Positions 27,685 to 38,194 of a stretch of 64,000 nucleotides of DNA are shown here, in pieces. The notes beneath the pieces were generated by a model. The model made no database searches. It was not told the origin of the DNA and saw only the letters and a program-made list of their open reading frames with translations. Positions within the stretch are counted from its first letter, which is position 1. The number at the start of each line of letters is the position of its first letter. The position numbers and the translations under genes were made by a program. The DNA lies in assembly GCA_002721545.1 (NCBI GenBank), contig PBKR01000011.1, positions 1 to 64,000 on the forward strand. Direction: 5' to 3'. The stretch is from Nitrosomonadaceae bacterium. Lineage in GTDB: Bacteria > Pseudomonadota > Gammaproteobacteria > Burkholderiales > Nitrosomonadaceae.

Positions 27685-29244
27685 ATGTCTGCCTACTCAT
27701 ATCATTTTCAAAGCTCCTATGGAAAGGCCTCTCAAATCAGTATGAAAATAAATTTTATTATTACAGTGTTATTATTTTTGTTTGGTAAAAATGTTCTTGC
27801 TAATGAATTGCCTGATTTAGGAGAAGCATCTCAAGCTGATATTTCCCCATATGAAGAAAGGCAGATTGGCTTGGAAATAATGTCCCAAATTCGTTCTGAT
27901 AGTAGGTATCTTGATGATGCTGAAATAGCTGGGTATCTTACTAACTTAGGATACAAATTAATTTCTGCCTCTGATGAGGCCCATCCAGATCAAGAATTTG
28001 AGTTTTTTGCTGTTCGTGATCCATCATTAAATGCTTTTGCTTTGCCGGGTGGTTTCATGGGTTTTAATAGTGGGCTGATTCTAGCAGCACAGAGTGAATC
28101 AGAATTAGCTGGGGTAATGGCTCATGAAATTTCACATGTTACACAAAAACACCTTGCTCGCATGATATCAGGCCAGAAATATGGCATGTTAACTACACTA
28201 GCATCTATAGCACTTGCAATTATGGCGTCACGGGCGAATCCGCAAGCAGGGACTGCAGTTATGGCAACTTCTGAAGCTATTTTAGCCCAGTCACAATTAA
28301 ATTTTACTCGTGCAAATGAGAAAGAAGCTGATCGTATTGGCTTAGCTGTACTCATGAGAGCTGGATTTGATCCTGCTGGCATGGCATCTTTTTTTGGTCG
28401 ATTACAGAGAGCTAGTAGGTTCCAGGGTGATATTCCCTCTTACTTACGCACTCATCCACTTAGTTATGAGCGCATAGCAGATATCGAAAATCGAATACAA
28501 GGTTTACCTTATAAGCAGGTTGCTGATAGCATTGAATTTCAATTAGTTCGCGCCAAGTTACGTGCAGCTGAGGGAAAACCCTTAGAAGCGGTAAAATATT
28601 TTGAATCTAATTTGAAAGAGAGGCGTTATAGTAATGAGACAGTTGAGCGTTATGGGCTAATAAGTGCTTTGTTGCGGGAAGGAAACAATTTACGAGCAAA
28701 TGAGGAGCTGAAATTGCTTTATGAGTCTGGTCATTATGACACAATGGTTAAATTACAAGAAAATCATCTGTTAGGAAATGAGATTCAGATTAAAAAGAAA
28801 ATATTATATTCAAGCGCAATGATTGAAACGCTTGCAGCTCGTGTTAAATTCTCTGTAGGGCTTTATTCTGAAGGCTTGCATATTTATAGGGAAGCGTTAA
28901 AAATTTATCCGCAACATCGTGCATTAATTTATGATTATGCTGCTGCTTTATTATATGATGGGAATCAGAAAGACGCACTTAGGTTTATAAATCGGCAGCT
29001 TCGGTTTACACCAAATGATATAAGGCTATATCAATTACAGGCAAAAGCATATGAAGCAGATGGAAATAGTATGTTGCTACATCGTGCATTAGCAGAATCT
29101 TATATTCGTCAAGGGGATCTTCCAAGAGCAATAAATCAATTAGAAATTGCACTAAAAAGTGAAGATGGGGATTTCTATGAGATATCTAGTGCTGAAGCAC
29201 GCCTTAAAGAGCTTCGGCATCAGCTGTCACTATCAGAAGAATAA
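27685..29244 (+). CDS. Periplasmic M48 metalloprotease with TPR repeats (BepA/YfgC type)
   Basis: BepA-type proteases help assemble or degrade outer-membrane proteins. The product has a signal peptide starting at an inner Met (MKINFIITVLLFLF). The M48 domain carries HEISH (147-151, counted from 27685) and the third ligand in NEKEADRIG, and TPR-like helical repeats run through the second half (about 300-515). The ATG at 27685 gives 519 residues, but an ATG at 27742 (500 residues) places the signal peptide at the true N terminus and is a good alternative. Neither has a strong ribosome site. Confidence 0.88.
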   Translation: MSAYSYHFQSSYGKASQISMKINFIITVLLFLFGKNVLANELPDLGEASQADISPYEERQIGLEIMSQIRSDSRYLDDAEIAGYLTNLGYKLISASDEAHPDQEFEFFAVRDPSLNAFALPGGFMGFNSGLILAAQSESELAGVMAHEISHVTQKHLARMISGQKYGMLTTLASIALAIMASRANPQAGTAVMATSEAILAQSQLNFTRANEKEADRIGLAVLMRAGFDPAGMASFFGRLQRASRFQGDIPSYLRTHPLSYERIADIENRIQGLPYKQVADSIEFQLVRAKLRAAEGKPLEAVKYFESNLKERRYSNETVERYGLISALLREGNNLRANEELKLLYESGHYDTMVKLQENHLLGNEIQIKKKILYSSAMIETLAARVKFSVGLYSEGLHIYREALKIYPQHRALIYDYAAALLYDGNQKDALRFINRQLRFTPNDIRLYQLQAKAYEADGNSMLLHRALAESYIRQGDLPRAINQLEIALKSEDGDFYEISSAEARLKELRHQLSLSEE

Positions 29245-29358
29245 TATAGATTTAAGCTCTACTACGCGCACTTAAATTAAGAGTTATTCTTGTCTACAAC
29301 TAAAAAATTATGATTTGATCAATACTCTAAGATTTATCTATGTTTTTTGTTTGATCAG

Positions 29359-30048
29359 TCATAGACGCTCTATTTTTAGGGATTTAGCTGCCAGCCATTT
29401 TCCAGTTAGTACTATAACAAAAGCCCCGAGAATTGGAGATAGCCATTGTAGATAGGTTGCATTAGTATTTATCCATTCATTGATAATTACATCAGTTATT
29501 ATCATATTACCAGCTATCCATCCAAGTAATCCGGCACCAATTGTGACAATAATTGGAAATTGATCCATTAATTTCATTATCACTTTACTTCCCCAGACAA
29601 TGATAGGAACACTTATTATTAGGCCAAATATTACTAAACCAACACTGTCTTTTGCGGCACCAGCAATCGCGATAACATTGTCTAGGCTCATTACAGCATC
29701 AGCAATAATGATAGTTTTTATAGCCCCTAATAATGTGGCACTAGCATCTATTTTATGTGCTCTATTTTCTGGGCTTGGTTGAAGTAATTTAATTCCGATC
29801 CAAATTAATAATATAGATCCGATAATTTTTAAGAAAGGAATTGTTAATAAAGTCAGTGCAAATGAAATGAAGATTACCCGTAGGGCGATGGCACCAAAGA
29901 CGCCCCAGAATATACCGCGGTTACGTTGACCCTCAGGTAGTTGTCGACAAGCAAGCGCTATTATAATTGCATTATCACCACCAAGTATTATATCAATAGC
30001 AATTATTTGTATTACTGCGACCCAGAATTGTGGGCTAGTGATGTCCAT
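29359..30048 (-). CDS. TerC family integral membrane protein
   Basis: The 229-residue protein has seven hydrophobic helices and the TerC signatures: the acidic GGDNAIIIALACRQLP at the start, ADAVMSLDNVIAIAGA in the middle and the conserved DV in the last helices. TerC/Alx/YjbE proteins export Mn2+ or assist metal loading of exported proteins. There is no tellurite operon around it, so a manganese or general metal role is more likely than tellurite resistance. Confidence 0.85.
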   Translation of the reverse strand: MDITSPQFWVAVIQIIAIDIILGGDNAIIIALACRQLPEGQRNRGIFWGVFGAIALRVIFISFALTLLTIPFLKIIGSILLIWIGIKLLQPSPENRAHKIDASATLLGAIKTIIIADAVMSLDNVIAIAGAAKDSVGLVIFGLIISVPIIVWGSKVIMKLMDQFPIIVTIGAGLLGWIAGNMIITDVIINEWINTNATYLQWLSPILGAFVIVLTGKWLAAKSLKIERL

Positions 30049-30167
30049 TAATTAATCTCAAAGAATTTAAATTCTATTTTAATGCCAATTTATACTAGTC
30101 TTTAATACCATAGCAAATACTTAAATGGTAACTCCACTATAATAAAATATCTGTAATTTTAATTTTG

Positions 30168-30419
30168 TTAGTTTAAAATTAGTTCTGGCTTTATTCTGTT
30201 TAGTGCATAGCGCAAATTTTCTTCGCTAACCTTATTTAGGCTGTTAGATAGTATTTCAACAGCGCTACAAGTTTCTTTTGATAATTTACTGTAATCTAGG
30301 GTGGCAATTAGTAGAGCTGCTGCACCTGTTACTCTGAGTAAATCTTGGCGTTTATTCATAAATATCTTAATTTCAGTTTCTAACATAGAAATTTTTCTTT
30401 CATGTAGAGTATGGCCCAT
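30168..30419 (-). CDS. Hypothetical protein, 83 aa, helical
   Basis: I do not recognise this protein. From ATG 30417-30419 it is 83 residues, starting MGHTLHERKISML. It is soluble and mostly helical, with an Ala/Leu-rich central stretch (VTGAAALLIATL) too short and polar-flanked to be a sure membrane helix, and a conserved-looking end (LRYALNRIKPELILN). A GAGGGTGG ribosome site lies just upstream, which supports translation. A GTG six bases earlier is an alternative start. It lies 119 bases before terC on the same strand. Confidence 0.5.
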   Translation of the reverse strand: MGHTLHERKISMLETEIKIFMNKRQDLLRVTGAAALLIATLDYSKLSKETCSAVEILSNSLNKVSEENLRYALNRIKPELILN

Positions 30420-30808
30420 TCCCACCCTCAGTATTTTTATGGTATGTAAAAGTATGCAATATAACAGAATCAGTATATGTATGAAGTTAGAATGAGTCTT
30501 ATAATTTAATTATTATTTTGTTTCTAATATATAATTTATGTTAATTAGATCGTTAGTAGAGATTTAGGTCTTGCATAGAGTGGTATTTATAGAATTAGTA
30601 TTATAAGAGAACTCGAATAGTTTAATTTCATTAACTAATGTAGTTATTTCAGGATAGGATTATTTTATTATTGGTAACGTTCTATGTAATATTGCTGATA
30701 ATTTTAAGATATTTTTTAGATAAGATAATACTAGGTTAGTTAGGTAATTATGTAAGATAAAGATTTGTTTTGTTATGTCGATTAGATGGTAGTTTTATTA
30801 TTCTTATT
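30420..30808. other. Non-coding region between fumC and the 83-aa gene
   Basis: 389 bases of AT-rich sequence with many stops in all frames. It contains the promoter of the reverse-strand gene at 30168 and the 3' flank of fumC. I see no terminator hairpin, RNA gene or repeat in it. Confidence 0.55.
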
Positions 30809-32188
30809 TCATACCATATCTTTTGGTTGCACCCATGTGTCAAATTGCTCTGCAGTTATATAGCCTAATGCAATTGAAGCCTCTTTTAATGTAATGCCTT
30901 CAATGTATGCTTTTTTAGAAATTTCGGCTGCCTTATCATAACCAATATGTGGGTTTAGTGCTGTTACCAACATAAGCGAATTATTCATTAGCTTGTTAAT
31001 ATGCTTAACATTAGCCTCTATTCCAACAGCACAGTTCTTATTGAAACTAATAATTCCATCTGATAGTAGGCGAACACTTTGTAGAAAATTGTTAATTATG
31101 AGTGGTTTCATCACATTAAGTTCAAAATTTCCCATTGACCCACCTATATTTATAGCTACATCGTTACCCATAACTTGGCAACATAACATGATCAATGCCT
31201 CTGATTGAGTAGGGTTTATTTTTCCTGGCATTATGGAGCTGCCTGGTTCGTTTTCAGGGATCTTGAGCTCTCCAATACCACATCGAGGACCAGATGCTAG
31301 CCAACGAATATCATTAGCAATTTTAATTAAAGATACTGCAAGAGTTTTAAGCGTTCCATGTGCATTAACTAGTGCGTCATTTGAGGCTAGTGATTCGAAT
31401 TTATTAGGAGAAGTGATGAAAGGAAGATTTGTTTTTTTAACAAGTTCCTCTGTAGTTCTTTTAGAAAATTCTGGATGAGTATTTAGTCCGGTGCCTACAG
31501 CTGTACCACCTATTGCTAACTCACATAAATGGGGTAGAGATGATTCTAAATGACTAGCAATATGGTCAAGTTGTGATACATATCCTGAGAATTCTTGCCC
31601 TAAAGTAAGGGGTGTGGCATCTTGCAGATGTGTGCGACCAATTTTTACTATATTTGAGAATTCTTCTGATTTAGTATTGAGTGTTTGGCGTATTGTATAA
31701 ATAGCAGGCTTCAAATTATGTTCAATAGCTTGCAGTGCTGCAATATGCATTGCAGTTGGAAAAACATCATTTGATGACTGCCCTTTGTTTACATCATCAT
31801 TCGGGTGTATTTTTCGGTCTTTACCACGCTTAGAGCCAATTAGTTCAGAAGCACGGTTAGCTAGCACTTCATTCATATTCATATTTGTTTGTGTGCCAGA
31901 TCCAGTTTGCCATACTACTAATGGGAATTCATTATTATGGCGTCCTTGAATTATTTCATCAGCAGCTTGGATAATAGCAGCAGCATTATCTGAGCTAAGC
32001 AGGCCTAAATCATTATTTACTTTAGCAGCAGCACGTTTGACTAGAGCAAGTGCATTTATTAATTCATGTGGAATCTTTTCATTTGATATTTTGAAGTTTT
32101 GTAGAGATCGCTGTGTTTGTGCACCCCACAGTACTTTGGTAGGCACCCTGACTACTCCCATAGTGTCTTGTTCTTCTCTGTAGTTCAT
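30809..32188 (-). CDS. fumC: Fumarate hydratase class II
   Basis: FumC interconverts fumarate and malate without an iron-sulfur cluster, so it is oxygen-stable. The 459-residue protein carries the aspartase/fumarase signature [25 protein letters not shown] and the [15 protein letters not shown] active-site region. The ATG overlaps the phoU stop (ATGA), so it is coupled to phoU, which is unusual company for fumC. Confidence 0.96.
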   Translation of the reverse strand: MNYREEQDTMGVVRVPTKVLWGAQTQRSLQNFKISNEKIPHELINALALVKRAAAKVNNDLGLLSSDNAAAIIQAADEIIQGRHNNEFPLVVWQTGSGTQTNMNMNEVLANRASELIGSKRGKDRKIHPNDDVNKGQSSNDVFPTAMHIAALQAIEHNLKPAIYTIRQTLNTKSEEFSNIVKIGRTHLQDATPLTLGQEFSGYVSQLDHIASHLESSLPHLCELAIGGTAVGTGLNTHPEFSKRTTEELVKKTNLPFITSPNKFESLASNDALVNAHGTLKTLAVSLIKIANDIRWLASGPRCGIGELKIPENEPGSSIMPGKINPTQSEALIMLCCQVMGNDVAINIGGSMGNFELNVMKPLIINNFLQSVRLLSDGIISFNKNCAVGIEANVKHINKLMNNSLMLVTALNPHIGYDKAAEISKKAYIEGITLKEASIALGYITAEQFDTWVQPKDMV

Positions 32189-32895
32189 TGCTTCCGAGCT
32201 ACACGCTCAATCTCCTTGATTCCCACATGTCGCACATCCTTACCCTTTATCAGGAAAATTACATATTGAGACATATTCTTTGCATGATCTCCAATGCGTT
32301 CAATGGCTTTTGCAGCAAATAGAATTTCTATTGAAGAAGAAATATTACGTGGATCTTCCATCATAAAGGTAACAAGTTGACGAAGAATAGAACGGAATTC
32401 ATCATCTACTAATTCATCTTGGCGAGCCACATGAGCTGCTTCTGTTACGTCAAGTCGAGCAAAGGCATCTAATGATTTTCGTAGCATTTCCATTGCAATA
32501 TTAGCAACATGCCTAATTTCATGGAAACGAGGCTTATGAATGCGGTCATCAGCATAAATTAATTGTGCCATACGCGCAATTTTTGCAGCTTCATCTCCAA
32601 TGCGTTCGAGATCGGTAATAATCTTGATGACCATTATAATCATACGTAAATCACCAGCAGCTGGTTGTCGGCGTGCAATAATCTGGCTACAAATTTCATC
32701 AATTGATACTTCCATTTCATTGACACGATAGTCATCAGCTACCACTTGTTCCATTAAATCTTGATCTGCTGTAGTAAGTGCTTTAACTGCATGATCGATC
32801 TGTTCTTCAACAATACCGCCCATTTTTAGTACACTCATACGCACCGTTTTAAGATCTGCATCAAATTGCTTAGATATGTGTTTTCTGCCTGCCAT
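32185..32895 (-). CDS. phoU: Phosphate transport system regulator PhoU
   Basis: PhoU represses the PhoR/PhoB response through the Pst transporter. The 236-residue protein has two PhoU repeats, each with the metal-binding (E/D)xxxD motif: [12 protein letters not shown] in the first and [12 protein letters not shown] in the second. No pst or phoBR genes are nearby. It is in a row with rpiA (68 bases upstream) and overlaps fumC downstream, so rpiA-phoU-fumC is a probable operon. Confidence 0.93.
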   Translation of the reverse strand: MAGRKHISKQFDADLKTVRMSVLKMGGIVEEQIDHAVKALTTADQDLMEQVVADDYRVNEMEVSIDEICSQIIARRQPAAGDLRMIIMVIKIITDLERIGDEAAKIARMAQLIYADDRIHKPRFHEIRHVANIAMEMLRKSLDAFARLDVTEAAHVARQDELVDDEFRSILRQLVTFMMEDPRNISSSIEILFAAKAIERIGDHAKNMSQYVIFLIKGKDVRHVGIKEIERVARKQ

Positions 32896-32963
32896 TTAAT
32901 ACCTTTAGATTTTAAAGAAAAGTTATATTTTTTGTGAATTGTAATAATTTATTATGATTCTTA

Positions 32964-33629
32964 TCATATAGTTATAGTACGAACCCCATTATTAGTTCCA
33001 AGTAGCAGTATATCAGCACTACGTTTTGCAAATAGGCCATTTGTTACGATACCTGTTATTTGGTTGAGAGCCACTTCTAGCTCTATTGGGTTTAGAATTT
33101 TTAAGCCATGTACATCAAGAATTACATTTCCATTGTCAGTGGTAAATTTCTCTCTTAGAACAGGGTGCCCTCCAAGTTGTACAATTTCCCTTGCTACATA
33201 GCTACGGGCCATCGGTATGACTTCTATTGGCAATGGGAACTCTCCCAATACATTTACTAGTTTACTTTCATCAGTAATACAAATAAACTTTTTTGCTGTT
33301 GCAGAGACAATTTTTTCTCTTGTTAATGCTCCCCCACCCCCTTTTATCATATGTAGATGTTCAGTAATTTCATCTGCTCCATCCACATAAACTGGGATAT
33401 CGTTAACATTATTTAAGTCGAGTACTTCAATATAGTGGCTTTTTAGTCGCTGAGCTGTATTATCAGAACTTGCTACTGCCCCATTAATTTTATTCTTGAC
33501 CTTGGCTAGTTCATCTATAAAATAATTTGCAGTGGAGCCTGTTCCCACGCCTATGATACTACCTATAGGGATATGTTGAATGGCAGTTTTGGCAACTTCA
33601 AGCTTTTGTTCGTTAAGTGTTTTAGTCAT
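32964..33629 (-). CDS. rpiA: Ribose-5-phosphate isomerase A
   Basis: RpiA interconverts ribose 5-phosphate and ribulose 5-phosphate in the pentose phosphate pathway. The 221-residue protein has the typical [32 protein letters not shown] and [12 protein letters not shown] motifs, the last with the catalytic Lys and the phosphate loop. It is complete in length. Confidence 0.95.
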   Translation of the reverse strand: MTKTLNEQKLEVAKTAIQHIPIGSIIGVGTGSTANYFIDELAKVKNKINGAVASSDNTAQRLKSHYIEVLDLNNVNDIPVYVDGADEITEHLHMIKGGGGALTREKIVSATAKKFICITDESKLVNVLGEFPLPIEVIPMARSYVAREIVQLGGHPVLREKFTTDNGNVILDVHGLKILNPIELEVALNQITGIVTNGLFAKRSADILLLGTNNGVRTITI

Positions 33630-33768
33630 GGTTTCTTATATAAAATAGTGTAGCTTACATATTAGAATAGCTCTATCTGAAGATTATAACAATTAACTCT
33701 TGTATTAAGCATAGTCTCTGGCATGCTAAAATTCTTTTATATTTATGATTTCTTAAATTTTTTTACAA

Positions 33769-35280
33769 ATGAAAACTGATTATCTTAAAAAAATTCTTAC
33801 TGCTCAGGTTTATGATTTAGCAATAGAAACACCGCTTGAACTTGCACCGGGATTATCGAAGCGTATAAAAAATCAATTGCTATTAAAGCGAGAAGATATG
33901 CAAGAAGTATTTTCATTTAAGTTGCGTGGAGCCCACAATAAAATGAGTAAACTCTCTCCTGACGTTCTGAAGCGAGGTGTTGTAACAGCCTCTGCAGGAA
34001 ATCATGCACAGGGAGTAGCATTGGTGGCGCAGAGGTTAAATTGTAAAGCTACAATTGTAATGCCGGTAACCACGCCACAAATTAAAATACAAGCAGTTGA
34101 AGCTTATGGAGCAGAAATAATGCTTCATGGAGATTCTTTTGATGATGCTTATATCCAAGCAACAAAGCTTGCAGTAAAGAAAAAATTAACTTTTATTCCG
34201 CCATATGATGATCCTGATATTATTGCTGGACAAGGAACCATAGGAATGGAAATTTTACGTCAGTATGCTAGACCTCTGTATGCTGTATTTGTACCAATAG
34301 GTGGGGGTGGGCTCATTTCTGGGATCGCTGCATATATAAAGAGTTTACATCCTGAAATAAAAATTATTGGGATTGAGCCTACTGATTCAAATGCTATGTA
34401 CCTTTCATTACAAAAAGGTCGTCGTGTAAAGATTCCTCAAGCTGGGGTATTTGCTGATGGTGTTGCAATTAAACAAGTAGGGAAGGAAACTTTCCGTCTT
34501 TGCCGTGAATTAGTAGATGAAATAATTTTGGTTGATACGGATGCTATTTGTGCTGCTATTAAAGATGTCTTTGAAGACACGCGTGTAATGCTAGAGCCAT
34601 CGGGTGCGCTTTCAATTGCTGGAGCAAAATTATATTGTGATCGGGAGGAACTTCAAGGCAAAACTTTGGTGGCTATAACTTCTGGTGCTAATATGAATTT
34701 TGATCGGTTAAGGCATGTGTCTGAAAGGGCTGAGATAGGAGAGGAGCGTGAAGCAGTAATGTCAGTCACTATCCCTGAAAAACCTGGTAGTTTTAAGAAA
34801 TTTTGTTCTATGCTAGGAACAAAAAGCATCACTGAATTTAATTACCGTTATGATGACCCAAAAGAGGCACGTGTGTTTGTTGGGGTATCTGTTCGGAATC
34901 GTAATGAGACAGATAAATTAATTAAGCTTCTAGAAAAAAATGGATTACATACTGAAGATCTTAGTGATAATGAAATGGCAAAATTACATGTAAGATATTT
35001 AGTTGGAGGGCATGCAAATGGAGTAAAAAATGAGATCCTTTATCGATTTGAATTTCCTTCTCGGCCTGGTGCGCTTATGGAGTTCTTAAATAGTATGAGC
35101 CATAACTGGAATATTAGCTTATTTCATTATCGTAATCATGGGACTGATTATGGTCGTGTATTAGTTGGTATGGATGTGCCACCTGGGAATCATGTTAAAT
35201 TTAAAAAATTTCTTGGGCAGCTTGGTTACCGTTATTGGGATGAGAGTAAAAATCCTGCTTATAAAATATTTCTTAGTTAA
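33769..35280 (+). CDS. ilvA: Threonine ammonia-lyase, biosynthetic
   Basis: IlvA turns threonine into 2-oxobutanoate, the first step to isoleucine. The 503-residue protein has a PLP domain with the Schiff-base Lys51 in SFKLRGAHNK, the SAGNHAQGVA motif and the phosphate-binding GGGGL loop, followed by two ACT-like regulatory domains (about 325-500) for isoleucine inhibition. These domains separate it from the short catabolic TdcB. It is divergent from rpiA. Confidence 0.95.
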   Translation: MKTDYLKKILTAQVYDLAIETPLELAPGLSKRIKNQLLLKREDMQEVFSFKLRGAHNKMSKLSPDVLKRGVVTASAGNHAQGVALVAQRLNCKATIVMPVTTPQIKIQAVEAYGAEIMLHGDSFDDAYIQATKLAVKKKLTFIPPYDDPDIIAGQGTIGMEILRQYARPLYAVFVPIGGGGLISGIAAYIKSLHPEIKIIGIEPTDSNAMYLSLQKGRRVKIPQAGVFADGVAIKQVGKETFRLCRELVDEIILVDTDAICAAIKDVFEDTRVMLEPSGALSIAGAKLYCDREELQGKTLVAITSGANMNFDRLRHVSERAEIGEEREAVMSVTIPEKPGSFKKFCSMLGTKSITEFNYRYDDPKEARVFVGVSVRNRNETDKLIKLLEKNGLHTEDLSDNEMAKLHVRYLVGGHANGVKNEILYRFEFPSRPGALMEFLNSMSHNWNISLFHYRNHGTDYGRVLVGMDVPPGNHVKFKKFLGQLGYRYWDESKNPAYKIFLS

Positions 35281-35310
35281 CATTATAATATTTAATTAGT
35301 GGTATTTTTT

Positions 35311-35874
35311 TCAAACTTCACATCCATTTTCATCGCAAATGCCAGTATTTTTTTGTGAGACTCCTGTTGGTTCTGTTGGTATTATTTTTTCAGATAATAG
35401 TGCTCCAATAGAATATCCAAGTGTTAAATCACTGATATGGCCAAACTTGTGTAGACGCAGCTTTCCTGTTTTATCAATTAAAATAAGAGTTGGAGTTCCT
35501 TGCATTTGATATGCGCTCATGGTTAGTGGTAAATCCTTATTATGGTCGCTGTACCCATCGATTCCAATTGGAAAGCGCAACCGATATTCATTAGCAAATA
35601 CTTTAAGAGCCTCTTTCCCCATAACAGAGTGGTGTTCAAAAACAGTATGAAGACCAATAACAGCAACTTTCTCAGGATCAAATTCCTCATAAACTTTTTG
35701 GGCTTGTGGTATACCAACTTGTACACAGCCTGGGCATAGCATTTGGAAAGAATGTAGTACTACTACTTTTCCAAGTAATGAGGAGAGCGTTATTGGTTCT
35801 AAAGTGTTGATCCAACTAGAAGTTTGTAATTCAGGAGCTAGACCTTCCCGAGCATCAGTATTTGTATTCAACAT
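35311..35874 (-). CDS. TlpA-like thioredoxin-family protein with a C-terminal Cys pair
   Basis: The 187-residue protein has a redoxin/AhpC-TSA fold with the active site CPGC (Cys47, Cys50) after VVVLHSFQML, and GTPTLILIDKTGKLRLH with the cis-Pro. There is no signal peptide, so it is probably cytoplasmic. Unusually, the tail ends with a second pair, Cys180 and Cys185 (CDENGC), beyond the fold. That pair could act in disulfide exchange or bind metal; this is inference. Confidence 0.75.
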   Translation of the reverse strand: MLNTNTDAREGLAPELQTSSWINTLEPITLSSLLGKVVVLHSFQMLCPGCVQVGIPQAQKVYEEFDPEKVAVIGLHTVFEHHSVMGKEALKVFANEYRLRFPIGIDGYSDHNKDLPLTMSAYQMQGTPTLILIDKTGKLRLHKFGHISDLTLGYSIGALLSEKIIPTEPTGVSQKNTGICDENGCEV

Positions 35875-36065
35875 TATAGGTTCCTATGATAATTTTTTTG
35901 TACCAATAGTAGTTAGGCCTTTCTTTTTCGTCAAGGAAGTGTTACTTAAAAATAAATAGACAACCTTAATATGAGCAGAATATATGTGACTCCAGAATGA
36001 TAAAATAATGCCATGCTAGAATACTATTCTATTATATAAAAGTATCAATTACAGTAAATATAAAA

Positions 36066-37106
36066 TTGAATAAGATTACCTTTACACGTCCTGATGATAT
36101 GCATTTGCATCTTAGGGATGGTGAGCAAATGCAAGCAGTTCTCCTTGACTCTGCCAGGAGGTTTGCTCGTGCTATTGTAATGCCTAATCTTGAGTTGCCA
36201 ATAGTAACAACGGAATTGGCATTAGCGTACAGTTCACGTATTTCCTCTGCGCTGGTAGAGAAAACAGGAATGGAATTTGAGCCGTTGATGACATTATATC
36301 TTACTGATAACACGAAGTGTTCCGAGATTAGGAAAGCTAAATCTAGTGGTGTGGTTTACGGAGTAAAATTCTATCCTGCTGGTGCTACTACATATTCTGA
36401 TACAGGGGTTACAGATATAACCAAATGTTTTCATGTACTAGAAGTTATGGAGCAGGAAAAAGTACCCTTGTTAGTACATGGTGAAATAAATGATCCTAGA
36501 ATAGATATTTTTGACAAAGAAAAGATTTTTATTGATAGAGTGCTTACTACAATAGTTAGAAATTTTCCAAATTTAAGAATTGTATTTGAACATATTACAA
36601 CTAAAGAAGCTGTAGAGTTTGTTAAGGGAGCAGCCAATAATATTGGTGCGACTATTACAGCTCATCATTTGTTATTTAATCGCAATGCAATATTTCAGGG
36701 TGGGATTCGTCCACATTATTATTGTTTACCAGTACTTAAGCAGGAGGCCCATCGTCTCGCATTGATTGAGGCCGCTATTAGTGGTGATCCAAAATTTTTT
36801 CTTGGGACAGATAGTGCTCCTCATTCTAAAAATTCTAAGGAGTCTACTTGTGGTTGTGCTGGCATCTATACTTCTCATGCAGCAATTGAGCTCTACGCAG
36901 AAATCTTTGAGCAGGCGGATTCTTTAGGAAAATTAGAAGGATTTGCTAGTTTCTTTGGTGCGGATTTTTATGGTTTGCCACGTAATAGAGAACATATTAC
37001 GTTAATAAAAGAAAGTTGGGAGGTTCCTATGCAATTTGATTTTGCAGGAGAGGCTCTAGTTCCATTACGTGCGGGAGAGAATATGGTATGGAAAATACTT
37101 GATTGA
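36066..37106 (+). CDS. pyrC: Dihydroorotase
   Basis: PyrC closes N-carbamoyl-aspartate to dihydroorotate in pyrimidine synthesis. The 346-residue protein has the HxH zinc pair His13/His15 (DMHLHLRDG), the carboxylated Lys101 (VYGVKFYPAG), HGE and EHITT motifs with further ligands, and the GTDSAPHSK motif. It is the homodimeric class with about 345 residues, like E. coli PyrC. A TTG start at 36066 gives the normal N terminus; no clear ribosome site precedes it. Confidence 0.95.
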   Translation: MNKITFTRPDDMHLHLRDGEQMQAVLLDSARRFARAIVMPNLELPIVTTELALAYSSRISSALVEKTGMEFEPLMTLYLTDNTKCSEIRKAKSSGVVYGVKFYPAGATTYSDTGVTDITKCFHVLEVMEQEKVPLLVHGEINDPRIDIFDKEKIFIDRVLTTIVRNFPNLRIVFEHITTKEAVEFVKGAANNIGATITAHHLLFNRNAIFQGGIRPHYYCLPVLKQEAHRLALIEAAISGDPKFFLGTDSAPHSKNSKESTCGCAGIYTSHAAIELYAEIFEQADSLGKLEGFASFFGADFYGLPRNREHITLIKESWEVPMQFDFAGEALVPLRAGENMVWKILD

Positions 37107-37178
37107 CTACATGAAAGCTAAAATAACCTGATAATATTCTTAATAAGGATAAATTTTCGACGGCATAATGAAGAGAAG

Positions 37179-38153
37179 ATGAAAGTAGTTTTATGTAAAG
37201 AATTTGGTTCTCCAGAGAACCTCGTAATTGAAGATATTCCTTCACCAAAGATAAAGAATGGGCATGTAATCATTACTGTAAAGGCCTGTGGTATTAATTA
37301 TCCAGATACTTTAATTATTCAAGGAAAGTATCAGTATCAGCCTGACTTTCCATTCTCACCAGGGGCAGAAATTTCTGGTGTAGTTAAAGAGGTGGGGATA
37401 GGCGTAAATGGTATTGCAGTTGGTGATCGCGTGTTTTCCTTTATTAGAATTGGTGGATTCTGTGAGGAAGTACTGGTATCGGCAAATAAGGTTTTTCATA
37501 TGCCAGAGAATATGGATTTTAAAATTGCTGCTGCTCTTATCATGACATATGGAACTTCATACTACACGCTGAAACATAGGGCTAAACTTAGATCTAGAGA
37601 AACTTTATTAGTACTCGGGGCTGCAGGTGGAATTGGATTAGCAGCAATAGAGCTTGGAAGAACAATGGGGGCACGAGTTATTGCTTCAGCCTCAACTGAT
37701 GATAAGTTAATGGTATGTCAGAAGTCGGGTGCAAATAAATTAATTAATTATTCTACTCATGATTTTCGTTCTGCTATTAATCACATGACAAATGGCAAGG
37801 GAGTGGACGTTGTTTGTGATCCTGTTGGAGGTGAAATTACAGAGAAAGCATTGCGCTGTACTGGCTGGAAAGGGAGATATATGGTGATGGGTTTTGCTAG
37901 TGGAGAAATTCCTAAGATTGCTTTAAATCTTCCGTTACTTAAAGGTAATGCTGTTATGGGCATCTTCTGGAGTGATTTCATTCAACGAGAAGAGAATGCA
38001 TATATATGTGTTGTGCAGGACTTAATCTCATTATTTTTGGAGGGGGAAATAAATCCAAAAGTTTCAAAAATTTATCCTCTAGATCAAGTAAGTTTTGCTC
38101 TTAAAGAGATTATGCAACGTAGAGTAATCGGAAAGAGTATATTGATCCCGTAG
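37179..38153 (+). CDS. Quinone oxidoreductase / zinc-independent MDR family dehydrogenase
   Basis: The 324-residue protein is a medium-chain dehydrogenase/reductase with a GroES-like start, the quinone-oxidoreductase stretch VLGAAGGIGLAAIELGRTMGARVIA (Rossmann loop near 143-150) and no zinc-binding Cys/His set. It resembles NADPH:quinone reductases (Qor family). The true substrate is not known. It starts 72 bases after pyrC with an AAGAGAAG ribosome site. Confidence 0.85.
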   Translation: MKVVLCKEFGSPENLVIEDIPSPKIKNGHVIITVKACGINYPDTLIIQGKYQYQPDFPFSPGAEISGVVKEVGIGVNGIAVGDRVFSFIRIGGFCEEVLVSANKVFHMPENMDFKIAAALIMTYGTSYYTLKHRAKLRSRETLLVLGAAGGIGLAAIELGRTMGARVIASASTDDKLMVCQKSGANKLINYSTHDFRSAINHMTNGKGVDVVCDPVGGEITEKALRCTGWKGRYMVMGFASGEIPKIALNLPLLKGNAVMGIFWSDFIQREENAYICVVQDLISLFLEGEINPKVSKIYPLDQVSFALKEIMQRRVIGKSILIP

Positions 38154-38194
38154 TCATAGTGGAGGAGCAAATTTAATTCTTAAATCTTAAGCTT

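Noticed and set aside
28122-28382. Reverse-strand frame inside the M48 protease gene
   Set aside because: A shadow of the coding frame with no start signal or family match.
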